DNA from: Actinomycetes bacterium
Lineage (GTDB): Bacteria > Actinomycetota > Actinomycetes > Mycobacteriales > Mycobacteriaceae
DNA: 10,871 bases
Direction: 5' to 3'
Assembly: GCA_022600695.1 (NCBI GenBank)
Contig: JAHZJY010000091.1
Span: forward strand, 1-10,871
Both the position numbers and the translations under genes were made by a program. This document shows, piece by piece, positions 1 to 7,280 of this stretch. The notes beneath the pieces were generated by a model. The model made no database searches. It was not told the origin of the DNA and saw nothing but the letters and a program-made list of their open reading frames with translations. Every line of letters begins with the position of its first letter. Position 1 is the first letter of the stretch.

Positions 1-999
1 ATGCGGTTGGCCGCTGAGCAAGCGGACGCGGTGAAGGGTTCCACCTATCCGAATCCGCCGGTGGGCGCGGTGATCCTGAGTTCCGGAGGGGATGTCGTCG
101 GTGTCGGCGCAACCGCGCCGGCAGGGGGAGCTCACGCGGAGGTTGTCGCCCTGCGAGCGGCAGGGGCGCGCGCGGTCGGGGGGACCGCGGTGGTGACCTT
201 GGAGCCGTGCAACCACCATGGCCGCACGCCGCCGTGTGTCGATGCGTTGGTGAACGCCGGTATTTCGGCGGTCCTGTACGCCGTTGACGACCCGAATCCG
301 GTGGCGGCCGGCGGAGCCGGACGGCTACGGCTGGCCGGGGTGGCGGTCAGCGGTGGTATCGATGCCGAGGGCGTGGCGGGCGGGTCGCTCCGTGAATGGC
401 TGCACAAACAGCGGACGGGCGGGCCGCACGTGACATGGAAATTCGCCAGCAGCGTCGATGGCCGCAGCGCGGCAGCCGATGGGTCTTCGCAGTGGATTAC
501 CAGTTCGGCGGCCCGCGCTGACCTGCACGTGCGTCGAGCGGCGGCTGACGCCATCGTCGTCGGCACCGGGACCGTCTTTGCCGACAACCCGAGCCTGACC
601 GCCCGATTGCCCGACGGGAGCCTGGCGCCGCGGCAGCCGCTACGGGTCGTCGTCGGCGACCGCGAGATTCCACCGGAATCGAGCGTCCTCAGCGCTGATT
701 CGGCGACCCTGCTGCTGAGGACCCGCGACCCGTTGGAGGTGATCCGGTCCCTGGCGGAGCGTACCGATGTCCTGCTCGAAGGCGGGCCCACCCTCGCCGG
801 GGCCTTTCTGCGGGCCGGGGTCGTGCACCGAATTCTGGCCTATGTCGCACCGATGCTGCTCGGCGGCCCGGTAGCGGCCGTCGATGACGTCGGCGTCACG
901 AGCATCGCGGGGGCCTTGCGTTGGCGATACGACGGTGTGCAGCGCATCGGTCCCGATCTGTTGCTCAGTCTGGTGCCGGGGGACGGAGTCGGCGGCTAG
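1..999 (+). CDS. ribD: Bifunctional riboflavin deaminase/reductase RibD (RibG), possibly cut at the N-terminus
   Basis: RibD deaminates the pyrimidine made from GTP by cyclohydrolase II and then reduces its ribose side chain, two cytosolic steps of riboflavin synthesis. The N-terminal deaminase carries the zinc site: HAE at residues 45-47 and PCNHHGRTPPC at 69-79, giving ligands H45, C70 and C79. The reductase domain runs from about 145 to 325, with KFASSVDGR (147-155), VGTGTVFADNPSLTAR (187-202) and EGGPTLAGAFL (260-270). At 332 residues it is close to the M. tuberculosis protein as I remember it (about 339). That protein has roughly a dozen residues before the methionine used here, so the true start may lie upstream of the window. 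The stop overlaps that of the convergent ABC ATPase gene. The assignment is firm; only the start is uncertain. Confidence 0.95.
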   Translation: MRLAAEQADAVKGSTYPNPPVGAVILSSGGDVVGVGATAPAGGAHAEVVALRAAGARAVGGTAVVTLEPCNHHGRTPPCVDALVNAGISAVLYAVDDPNPVAAGGAGRLRLAGVAVSGGIDAEGVAGGSLREWLHKQRTGGPHVTWKFASSVDGRSAAADGSSQWITSSAARADLHVRRAAADAIVVGTGTVFADNPSLTARLPDGSLAPRQPLRVVVGDREIPPESSVLSADSATLLLRTRDPLEVIRSLAERTDVLLEGGPTLAGAFLRAGVVHRILAYVAPMLLGGPVAAVDDVGVTSIAGALRWRYDGVQRIGPDLLLSLVPGDGVGG

Positions 1000-1991
1000 T
1001 CGTCCCGTTCCAGCGACTTGTGCTCAATGATCTCCCGGGATCCGCTGGCACCCAACAATTCCCGGAACTGCTGGACCGTGTAGGCGGTCAGCGTCGCCTC
1101 GGTGCGCGCCCGTGCGGTGGCGGTGCGCGGCAGGGCGAACAGCGGTCCGAATTCACCGAAGTAGTCGCCGGGGCCCGCGACTTTCAGGACTTCCTCACCG
1201 CCGCCTGCCAATTCGCGGACCATCTCGATCTCGCCATCGGACACCACGTAGATCGACTCGCCCATGGTGCCCTGCTCGAAGAGCATCTCGTCCGCGGCCA
1301 TCGTAACGATTTCCGGTTCGTGCGGGGATGCCGACAGGTGCGGCACCAGTTCCACCACCCGGTCGGCCAAGGGCAGCATCCGGGTGTCGTGGGTGGCCAC
1401 CACCACCACCCGCTCGCCGGAGGCCAATTCCCGGATCAGCCTGAGGACCCCTTCGACCTGGATGTAGTCGAGGTGGGCGGTCGGCTCGTCGGCAATGAGC
1501 AGCGGCGGATCCAATGCGATGGCGCGCGCGACGGCGACCCGTTGCTGCTGCCCGCCGCTCAGATCTCCGGGACGGTGATGCATCCGCTCGGTGAGGCCTA
1601 CTCGGTCCAGTAGTTCGGCAGCCCGGTCATGGGCCTTGCGGCGCGGCCATCGGGCCGCCCGCAACGGCACCGTCACATTCTCGATCGCGGTGAGGCTGGG
1701 CACCAGGTTGAATGCCTGGAACACGATGCCGACGGTGTTGCGCCGGTATTCCGACAACGCCCGCTGATCCAGGGTGGTCAGGTCGATATCGCCGAACTCG
1801 ATGCGGCCCGCGGTCGGGTGCAGGATTCCGCCCAGGCAGGACAACAGGGTGGTCTTGCCGCACCCGCTGGGCCCGAGCAGGATTGCCAGCGATCCCGCGG
1901 ACACGTCCAGATTCAGCCCGTTGATCGGGCGCACGGTCTCCTGGCCGCTGGCGTACTCCACTACCAAGTCTTTGATCCGCAGGTCAGCCAT
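996..1991 (-). CDS. ABC transporter ATPase with C-terminal cyclic-nucleotide-binding domain
   Basis: This 331-residue protein joins a MacB/LolD-type ATPase (about 1-220) to a cyclic-nucleotide-binding fold (about 228-320). The ATPase is complete: Walker A GPSGCGKT (40-47), Q-loop Q92, signature LSGGQ (144-148), Walker B LLIADEP (164-170) with E169, D-loop near LD (174-175) and H-loop H201. The second domain has a recognisable phosphate-binding cassette, FGEFGPLFALPRTATARA (278-295), including E280 and R289. From memory it strongly resembles M. tuberculosis Rv0073, annotated as a glutamine importer ATPase, a label the MacB-like fold does not support. It starts 3 bases after the permease stop and surely works with that permease at the cytoplasmic face of the membrane. 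The substrate is unknown. The start is fixed by a strong ribosome binding site. Confidence 0.93.
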   Translation of the reverse strand: MADLRIKDLVVEYASGQETVRPINGLNLDVSAGSLAILLGPSGCGKTTLLSCLGGILHPTAGRIEFGDIDLTTLDQRALSEYRRNTVGIVFQAFNLVPSLTAIENVTVPLRAARWPRRKAHDRAAELLDRVGLTERMHHRPGDLSGGQQQRVAVARAIALDPPLLIADEPTAHLDYIQVEGVLRLIRELASGERVVVVATHDTRMLPLADRVVELVPHLSASPHEPEIVTMAADEMLFEQGTMGESIYVVSDGEIEMVRELAGGGEEVLKVAGPGDYFGEFGPLFALPRTATARARTEATLTAYTVQQFRELLGASGSREIIEHKSLERDD

Positions 1992-1994
1992 AAG

Positions 1995-3032
1995 TCAGGG
2001 TCCTCCGAAAGCCACTGCCGGGTCGACGACGACGGCCCGGCGAAGGCCGGCGAGGCTGGCCATTACTCCGATGGTAACCGCCACGACCGGCAACAGCACG
2101 AAGGCGATTTGAGGAACGTCCACCCGCATCGGGAACAGCGGCCCGAGCAGAATCGACAGTGCCCCGCCGAGGATGGCGGACAGCACGGCGACGATGATCG
2201 CCTGCATGGCCAGCCCGACCAGGATCGAGCGAGTTGGGACCCCGACCGCCTTGAACACCGCGAAGTCACGGGTTCGCTCCAGCGCCGACATGTAGATCAT
2301 CGACCCGACGATCATCGCGGCCACCACCCACAGCAGGCCGGCCATCAGGCTCATGGCCTGCCGCGCGCCGCTCAGCGCCCGGAGCAGGTCGTCGATGGCT
2401 CCGCTGCGGCTGACCAGCTTGAATCCGCTCGGTGTCCGCTCCGGTGGGTCGATCACCCCGATCGAGGAGATCAGTGATTGGCCGGAGAACAACAGCGTCT
2501 GGGCGCCGGTGACGGTGAGAAACACATTCGGTTGGCCGGCCAGTGCGGTCGAGTCATCAACGATCCCGACGATCTGCAGGTTGCGCGAACCCACTTCGAC
2601 GGTATCGCCGATGGGTTTGCCCATGGTGCTGGAGACCGCAGCCTCGTGTGGTTCGGACGGGGGACGGCCGTCCGTCACCGCCGGCATCCCGGGACCACGT
2701 TCCGGCGCGCCGAAGACGTTGACGCTGCGGGCAGAGGGTCCGTCGGGCATTGTCGCGCTGCCGTAGACCAGGGGGACCGCGATCGACACTCCTGGAACCT
2801 GCAGTTTGGTCGCGGCGAAGGCGGACGAGCCCAGGAACGGCCCGGTCGCACCCGACTTCACCAGGTAGGCATCAACGCCGAGGGAATCCACGGTGCGGGT
2901 GGCCTCCACCCGGAAGCCGTTGGCCAGCCCGGTGAGAACGAGGGTCATCGCGAACACCAGCCCGGTGCCGACGATCGCGATGACGAACCGGCGCTTGCGC
3001 CATTGCAGATCGCGCAGCGCCGCGGTCAGCAC
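1995..3032 (-). CDS. FtsX/MacB-type ABC transporter permease
   Basis: This 345-residue membrane protein has the four-helix plan of FtsX/DevC/MacB permeases. TM1 is at about 16-38, followed by a large extracytoplasmic domain of about 190 residues. Three helices follow at about 230-250, 270-298 and 308-331. After TM2 comes LERTRDFAVFKAVGVPTR (251-268), the usual cytoplasmic coupling segment of the family, and the C-terminus has the common DPAVAFG ending. The translation starts with GTG at 3032. The only nearby ATG, at 3046, is out of frame, and the upstream GGGAA is a weak ribosome binding site. It is followed after 3 bases by its ATPase and preceded after 70 bases by the P55-type exporter. It resembles Rv0072 from memory. 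Relatives extrude lipids, lipoproteins or peptides; the substrate here is not shown by the sequence. Confidence 0.9.
   Translation of the reverse strand: MLTAALRDLQWRKRRFVIAIVGTGLVFAMTLVLTGLANGFRVEATRTVDSLGVDAYLVKSGATGPFLGSSAFAATKLQVPGVSIAVPLVYGSATMPDGPSARSVNVFGAPERGPGMPAVTDGRPPSEPHEAAVSSTMGKPIGDTVEVGSRNLQIVGIVDDSTALAGQPNVFLTVTGAQTLLFSGQSLISSIGVIDPPERTPSGFKLVSRSGAIDDLLRALSGARQAMSLMAGLLWVVAAMIVGSMIYMSALERTRDFAVFKAVGVPTRSILVGLAMQAIIVAVLSAILGGALSILLGPLFPMRVDVPQIAFVLLPVVAVTIGVMASLAGLRRAVVVDPAVAFGGP
2001..2006 (-). promoter_or_regulatory. Ribosome binding site of the ABC ATPase gene
   Basis: On the minus strand this reads GGAGGA, 9 bases before the ATG at 1991. It lies within the last codons of the permease gene. 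It fixes the ATPase start and suggests coupled translation of permease and ATPase. Confidence 0.75.
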
Positions 3033-3065
3033 GTCGTTCCCGGCATGGGGGTGAGGCTACCGATC

Positions 3066-3082
3066 CGCCGGGTTCCCCGGCG
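3066..3082. repeat. Perfect GC-rich hairpin between the P55 and permease genes
   Basis: CGCCGGG and CCCGGCG form a 7-bp stem around a 3-base loop in the 70-base gap between the P55 stop and the permease GTG. No T-run follows on either strand, so it is not a classic intrinsic terminator. It could be an attenuator, an RNA processing site or a partial stop that lowers ABC expression relative to lprG-P55. Confidence 0.4.
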
Positions 3083-3102
3083 ATGGCTTGCGTCAATTGG
3101 TC

Positions 3103-4653
3103 TCAGGATGGCTCATCATCCCCGTCGTTCTCGATGGCGTGAGTTCCGCGGGCGCCGATCAGCAGGGCGATCGCCGCCCCGGCGAAGCAGACGATCATGG
3201 TGATGAAGAAGATCGACCCGTACTGCATGGCGAACGCGGTGCGGTAGCGCTGAGCCTCGCCGGCGACTTTGTCCGCCAGGGTGTCGGCCTGGGTGGTGGG
3301 CAACGTGGCCAGGATCTGGTTGAAACGGTACAGACCCCAGGCGGTCAGGCTGGCGACGCCGATCAGCATGCCGGTCATCCGAGCGACCACCACCAGCGAG
3401 GACGCTATACCGTGCTGGGCTGCCGGGACGACCCGCAGCGCAGCCGAGGTGAGTGGTCCGATGACCAGGCCCAGCCCGATACCGGCCAGCGCCAGGTCGG
3501 TGTCGAAGGTCGGCAAGGACACCGGGCCGATGTGGTGTCGGGCCGACATGACGTCCAGGTCCCAGTGCGACACCAGCCAGTAGGCGAACCCCGCCACCGT
3601 CATGCCGGCAACAGCTACCGCCCGGTCACCGACCCGAATGGCCAGCCAGCCGCCCGCCAGCGCCCCGATCGGCAGCGCGACCAGAAAGTGCAGCAGCAGA
3701 AACGCCGCCCCGACCTGATCCTTGCCGAGCACGCCCTGCCCGAATAATTCGACGTTGACCAGCGTCACCATCAGGGCGGCACCAGCGCAGGTTGAGGTGC
3801 CCAGCGCGGCGAGGAACGGGACCGCCCGGACGCCGGCGGGTTCTATGAGTCGGGTGCGGGCGAACCGCTCCCACACCACGAAAGCGATCGCAACGAGCAC
3901 CGCCGCGCCGACCAGCGGCAGCCCGTAGCTCGGCAGTATCTGCTTGCCGTCCGGGGCCGGGTTGTAGAGACCCCAGACCGCCAGGCCGAGCGCGATCGCG
4001 AGCAGGACGCCGCCGACGACGTCGACGCGCTCCGGCTCCGAACTGCGTTCGTGGCCGGGCAGGCTGAAATGGATGAGCACCATCGCAATCAGGCTCAGCG
4101 GCACGTTGATCCAGAACACGTCGCGCCACGTGTTCAGCAGCCAGACCACGCCGATTCCGTACATCGGCCCCAGTACGCTGCCGAGTTCCTGGGCGGCGCC
4201 GATCCCACCGAGAACGGCGGCCCGATTGCGAGCCGACCACAAATCGGCAGCCAGTGCCAATGTCACCGGCAGCAGGGCGCCGCTGGCCATTCCCTGGATC
4301 AGCCGACCGATCACCATGGTGGTGAGGTCACTGGACAGTGCCGTCACCACCGAGCCGAGAGCGAACCCGGCCAGGCTCAGCTGCAACACAAGCTTGCGGC
4401 CGAACCGGTCGGACAGCCGACCCAGCAGCGGCATCGCCGCGATGTACCCCAGCAGGTACCAGGTGATGATCGGCGTGACCTGCTGAAGCTTGTTTATCGG
4501 GATGCCGATGTCGCGCATGATGTCGACCATGATCGTGACGACGACATAGGTGTCGAGCGCTCCGAGCAGGACTGCGAGGCTGCCGGCTCCGATCGCGATC
4601 CGCCGGCTGCGGCCGGGGATCCGCGTCGCCTCGGTTACCGCGGCCTCCTGCAT
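3103..4653 (-). CDS. P55-type MFS transporter, partner of LprG
   Basis: This 516-residue, roughly 14-helix DHA2 drug:H+ antiporter-family protein is the counterpart of M. tuberculosis P55 (Rv1410c, about 518 residues). TM1 contains [12 protein letters not shown] with acidic D34, matching D22 of P55 as I remember it. MFS motif [11 protein letters not shown], is at 78-87. TM5 carries an antiporter-type motif [16 protein letters not shown] (152-166). P55 and LprG are established partners in exporting triacylglyceride and lipoglycan lipids and affect drug tolerance. The ATG overlaps the lprG stop as TGATG, so translation is probably coupled; I see no other strong ribosome binding site. The N-terminus is about 12 residues longer than in M. 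tuberculosis and no alternative start is visible in that stretch. The C-terminal tail is correspondingly shorter. Confidence 0.95.
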   Translation of the reverse strand: MQEAAVTEATRIPGRSRRIAIGAGSLAVLLGALDTYVVVTIMVDIMRDIGIPINKLQQVTPIITWYLLGYIAAMPLLGRLSDRFGRKLVLQLSLAGFALGSVVTALSSDLTTMVIGRLIQGMASGALLPVTLALAADLWSARNRAAVLGGIGAAQELGSVLGPMYGIGVVWLLNTWRDVFWINVPLSLIAMVLIHFSLPGHERSSEPERVDVVGGVLLAIALGLAVWGLYNPAPDGKQILPSYGLPLVGAAVLVAIAFVVWERFARTRLIEPAGVRAVPFLAALGTSTCAGAALMVTLVNVELFGQGVLGKDQVGAAFLLLHFLVALPIGALAGGWLAIRVGDRAVAVAGMTVAGFAYWLVSHWDLDVMSARHHIGPVSLPTFDTDLALAGIGLGLVIGPLTSAALRVVPAAQHGIASSLVVVARMTGMLIGVASLTAWGLYRFNQILATLPTTQADTLADKVAGEAQRYRTAFAMQYGSIFFITMIVCFAGAAIALLIGARGTHAIENDGDDEPS

Positions 4654-5345
4654 CAGACGGCAGGCTTGGTGACGGTGACCGGCTTGTCCCAGTCGGACAG
4701 CGTCAGCTGCACGTTGTTGCCCTCACTCTGGTCGATCTGAGCCTGCACCAGCTGGTGGGGGGCGTCCTTCTCGATCCACGCCGTCGCGGGTAGCGGGCCG
4801 CTCGCGTCGAGTTGGGGAATGAGGTTGTTCACCGCCTCGGGGCTGACCTGGCCGGAGATCTTGACCGTGGGAACGCCACCGATGGTCTCGAAACCGGTGG
4901 ACGACGCATCCGAGATGTTGTTCAGCATATTGGCCAATCCGGTGTCGGGGTTCAGAATCACCGAGGGGTCGTACACGTCGGCCGCTGGTCCCATGTCCAG
5001 CCAGCTGTTCGGGGTCAGCGCGGCGTACAGGGTGCCCTCGAGCACCACGAGTTCGATATCGACGTCGGATCCGCCCATGGAGATCGTTGAGTTGCCCTTG
5101 ATGGCCACCCCCGGCACGTTGGTCAGGTCACCGGAGAGCGTTTTCACCGGAAGCCCGTCGATCTTGCCGTTGACGACGATCTCGAGATGAGCACTCTTGA
5201 GTGTCTTGGTGGTGGCGATGGACTGCTGGATCAGATCCGTCGCATCGGGCAGTGGTTCGTCCGTTTTCTTCGAACACCCCGCAACCAGCAGGGTGGCGGC
5301 GAGGAGCGCGGCAAGCATGACAAAGATGCGGCGGATCGTCGGCAT
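4653..5345 (-). CDS. lprG: LprG lipoprotein (lipid-binding LppX_LprAFG family)
   Basis: This 230-residue lipoprotein binds triacylated glycolipids and triacylglycerides in a hydrophobic pocket and hands them on toward the outer mycobacterial envelope, working with P55. The N-terminus has a basic start (PTIRR), a hydrophobic core and a lipobox, LLVAGC, with lipidated cysteine C24. The mature part has recognisable family segments: [16 protein letters not shown] (50-65), KTLSGDLT (68-75), [17 protein letters not shown] (125-141) and a C-terminal VTVTKPAV. M. tuberculosis LprG is about 236 residues. I chose the ATG at 5345 because it gives a normal 23-residue signal peptide. An in-frame ATG at 5366 would add MTHYDAA; neither has a strong ribosome binding site. 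It is the first gene of a four-gene operon. Confidence 0.95.
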   Translation of the reverse strand: MPTIRRIFVMLAALLAATLLVAGCSKKTDEPLPDATDLIQQSIATTKTLKSAHLEIVVNGKIDGLPVKTLSGDLTNVPGVAIKGNSTISMGGSDVDIELVVLEGTLYAALTPNSWLDMGPAADVYDPSVILNPDTGLANMLNNISDASSTGFETIGGVPTVKISGQVSPEAVNNLIPQLDASGPLPATAWIEKDAPHQLVQAQIDQSEGNNVQLTLSDWDKPVTVTKPAV

Positions 5346-5414
5346 AGCTGCATCGTAGTGGGTCATACCGCCGGCACTCGGGCGGTGATGTCCGGGTTGT
5401 GCCCGCGACACCGG
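5346..5414. promoter_or_regulatory. Divergent promoter region, lprG operon versus GNAT-ribE
   Basis: These 69 bases separate two divergent transcription units, so both promoters or untranslated leaders must lie here or reach into the flanking genes. I see no convincing -35/-10 pair. The one notable element is an inverted repeat, ACCGCC (5367-5372) and GGCGGT (5381-5386), separated by 8 bases, which could be a small operator or an RNA hairpin. Confidence 0.5.
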
Positions 5415-5915
5415 ATGAGTATGAGTGTTGTTGTGGCAGATGACCTGGAATTTCGGCACGTCCCGGTGGATACCGGCGACGCCGCGGTCCTGGTGTCGGC
5501 CATGGTCGCCGAAATGCGCGATCTGTACGACGGCCTGGATCTCGATGCGCCCGGGATGCCGAGAGCGGGCCCCGCGGAACTCGGTCCGCCGGACGGAACG
5601 TTCCTGGTCGGTTACCGCCGCGGCGAGCCGGTTTGCGGCGGCGGAATCAAACGGCTGCCCGACGGTGCCTGCGAGATCAAACGCATGTACGTCGTGCCTC
5701 CGGCCCGGCGGACCGGGGTGGCCCGTGCGTTGTTGGCAGCCCTCGAGGGCGCGGCCCGCGGGCTGGGATACCGGATTGCCCGTCTCGACACCGGGTCGCG
5801 GCAACCCCACGCCTGGGCGTTCTACGAGTCCGCCGGCTATCGGCGGGTGGGGAACTTCAACAACAATCCCGCGGCCGCGTTTCACGGCGAGAAGATGCTG
5901 GATCAGGCCCGCTAG
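5415..5915 (+). CDS. GNAT-family N-acetyltransferase
   Basis: This 166-residue cytosolic protein has a single GNAT fold. The acetyl-CoA loop is visible as VVPPARRTGVARALLAALE (93-111), with the R/Q-x-x-G-x-A signature at RTGVA. The usual C-terminal FYESAGYRRVGNF follows at 137-149. The acceptor substrate cannot be read from the sequence. It ends 9 bases before the riboflavin synthase start and is probably co-transcribed with it. Two in-frame ATGs, 5415 and 5421, are both plausible and neither has a clear ribosome binding site; I give the longer form. I do not recall an equivalent at this spot in M. tuberculosis, where lprG and ribC are direct neighbours. Confidence 0.88.
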   Translation: MSMSVVVADDLEFRHVPVDTGDAAVLVSAMVAEMRDLYDGLDLDAPGMPRAGPAELGPPDGTFLVGYRRGEPVCGGGIKRLPDGACEIKRMYVVPPARRTGVARALLAALEGAARGLGYRIARLDTGSRQPHAWAFYESAGYRRVGNFNNNPAAAFHGEKMLDQAR

Positions 5916-5924
5916 ATTGGGTGG

Positions 5925-6521
5925 ATGTTCACCGGAATCGTTGAAGAACTCGGTGAGGTCGTGCGCTTGGACGACCTCGGCGACTCGGCGCGGCTGACCA
6001 TCCGCGGCCCGGCCGTCACCGCCGATGCAGGCCACGGTGACTCGATAGCCGTCAACGGGGTGTGTCTGACGGTGCTGGAGCTGCTGCCGGACGGCCGGTT
6101 CAGTGCCGACGTGATGGCCGAGTCGCTGAACCGGTCCAGCCTCGGTGCACTCGCCGCAGGCAGCAAGGTCAACCTTGAGCGGGCGGCGGCGGTGAACGGC
6201 CGCCTGGGCGGGCATATCGTCCAGGGTCACGTCGACGGCACGGGGGAGGTGATCTCCCGGTCGCCGTCCCGGCATTGGGAGGTCGTACGAATCTCATTGC
6301 CGCACAACATCGCCCGCTATGTCGTGGAAAAGGGCTCGATTACGGTCGATGGCATCTCATTGACCGTTTCCGGACTTGATGCGGACTGGTTCGAGGTATC
6401 GCTGATCCCCACAACGCTGGCCCTGACGACGCTGGGTCGCGCTCCGGTCGCGACGGCGGTGAATCTCGAGGTGGATGTCATCGCGAAATATGTGGAAAAG
6501 CTGATTGCCTACAAAACATGA
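5925..6521 (+). CDS. ribE: Riboflavin synthase alpha chain (RibE, called RibC in M. tuberculosis)
   Basis: It converts two molecules of 6,7-dimethyl-8-ribityllumazine into riboflavin and one pyrimidine, the last step of the pathway. The 198-residue protein has the typical two-fold lumazine-binding repeat. Repeat 1 begins MFTGIVEELGEV with GDSIAVNGVCLTV (38-50). Repeat 2 begins near GGHIVQGHVDGTG (95-107) with EKGSITVDGISLTV (135-148) and VSLIPTTLALTTLG (158-171). Family length is about 200. It follows the GNAT gene after 9 bases with only a weak GGGTGG ahead of the ATG. The last residues (IAYKT) and the stop lie in locally AT-richer DNA that leads straight into integrase debris, so the 3' end may have been slightly altered by an old insertion or deletion. 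Confidence 0.96.
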   Translation: MFTGIVEELGEVVRLDDLGDSARLTIRGPAVTADAGHGDSIAVNGVCLTVLELLPDGRFSADVMAESLNRSSLGALAAGSKVNLERAAAVNGRLGGHIVQGHVDGTGEVISRSPSRHWEVVRISLPHNIARYVVEKGSITVDGISLTVSGLDADWFEVSLIPTTLALTTLGRAPVATAVNLEVDVIAKYVEKLIAYKT

Positions 6522-6539
6522 TCTAGCTGCACAGATACA

Positions 6540-6816
6540 CAGATTGCGCCGCAGACAATCGACTCGTACCTGCGCGGCGTGCGCATGTTCCTGCGGCTTT
6601 GCGACGACAACGGACATGCCGCCGAACTGTCGCGGCCAGTGGTGCGACGAGGAGGAAATCGACCGCGACGACCTTCTCGGGCTAGAACCGCCGAAGCTCG
6701 ACGTGAAGGTGGTCGACCGACTCACTGACGACCAGTGCGCCGCGCTGATAAAGGCATGCAGCGGTAAGGCATTCATAGATCGCCGCGACGAGGCGCTGAT
6801 TCGGCTCATGCTGGAA
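6540..6816 (+). pseudogene. Remnant of a tyrosine recombinase (phage-type integrase)
   Basis: Two pieces of one integrase lie in different frames. Piece A (6540-6644, same frame as ribE) reads QIAPQTIDSYLRGVRMFL and on to HAAELSRPVV, the start of the SAM-like core-binding domain. Piece B (6646-6816, next frame) reads EEEIDRDDLLGLEPPKLD and on to DRRDEALIRLMLE, the end of that domain and the beginning of the catalytic domain. The core-binding residues normally between them, roughly 25-30, are missing, so a deletion also shifted the frame. Similarity stops directly after LMLE, where a TG-x-R-x-GE motif with the first catalytic arginine should follow; the rest of the catalytic domain is absent. 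It cannot encode an active enzyme. It marks a past mobile element or integrase gene downstream of ribE. Confidence 0.75.
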
Positions 6817-7010
6817 CGGCAGCCGGTGAAAACCTGGGTGGGGCCGGGAGCGGAGCGGTTCCTGGAAACCGTCAGCCTCGCCACCCGGCGGCCACAAACC
6901 TGCACACGTTCGCCAGCGCCCCCGACGCTGAACGGCGCTGTTATGTCGCCACACCAGCCAGCGCGGCGCAGCATCCGGCTAACAGCCGTCTATCGCCGCC
7001 GCGCGCGCTG

Positions 7011-7231
7011 CCAGACCGTGACACCCGCCGGGAATTGCGCCGACAGGCACGCGAACAACGACAGCAGTGGCAGCCGCGGGCGCACGCAAACGGCCGCTCG
7101 GTGACACTGGCGCGTTCGCATGGGGCAGGCGCGACGCCTCGGTGTTCACCAGCCCGCTGGTGGCCGCGACGTTGGCCGCGTTCGGTGCTGTGACGGTGCG
7201 CCCCAGGACGGGCCGGGCGATGTTCGCCTAA
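7011..7231 (+). pseudogene. Possible frameshifted remnant: basic region then hydrophobic segment
   Basis: One frame from 7011 reads PDRDTRRELRRQAREQRQQW, a strongly basic, helix-like stretch. The next frame, from about 7067, reads RKRPLGDTGAFAWGRRDASV followed by FTSPLVAATLAAFGAVTV, which looks like one membrane segment, and ends in TAA at 7229-7231. Read together across one frameshift they resemble the N-terminal part of a small membrane protein. Taken alone, a GTG at 7067 would give a 54-residue ORF. I do not recognise the family. It sits between the integrase remnant and the small ORF and may belong to the same degraded element. The reading depends on protein-like composition only. Confidence 0.3.
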
Positions 7232-7280
7232 GCCGAAACGACCGTCGCTTGACCGGCAGGCCGCGCATGGGAGCGGGTTG

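Noticed and set aside
1629..3203. Long plus-strand open frames opposite the ABC genes
   Set aside because: They are Arg/Gln/His/Gly-rich shadow translations of GC-rich coding DNA with no domain motifs, opposite clearly recognised genes.
5346..6275. Minus-strand open frame continuing upstream of lprG through the GNAT and ribE genes
   Set aside because: It is antisense to two well-supported genes. The lipobox and signal peptide place the lprG start at 5345 (or 5366).
6505..7104. Single 199-codon plus-strand ORF as an intact gene
   Set aside because: Only its middle (6646-6816) resembles a protein family. The start overlaps ribE, the first part is the wrong frame of the integrase piece, and the tail has no recognisable content.
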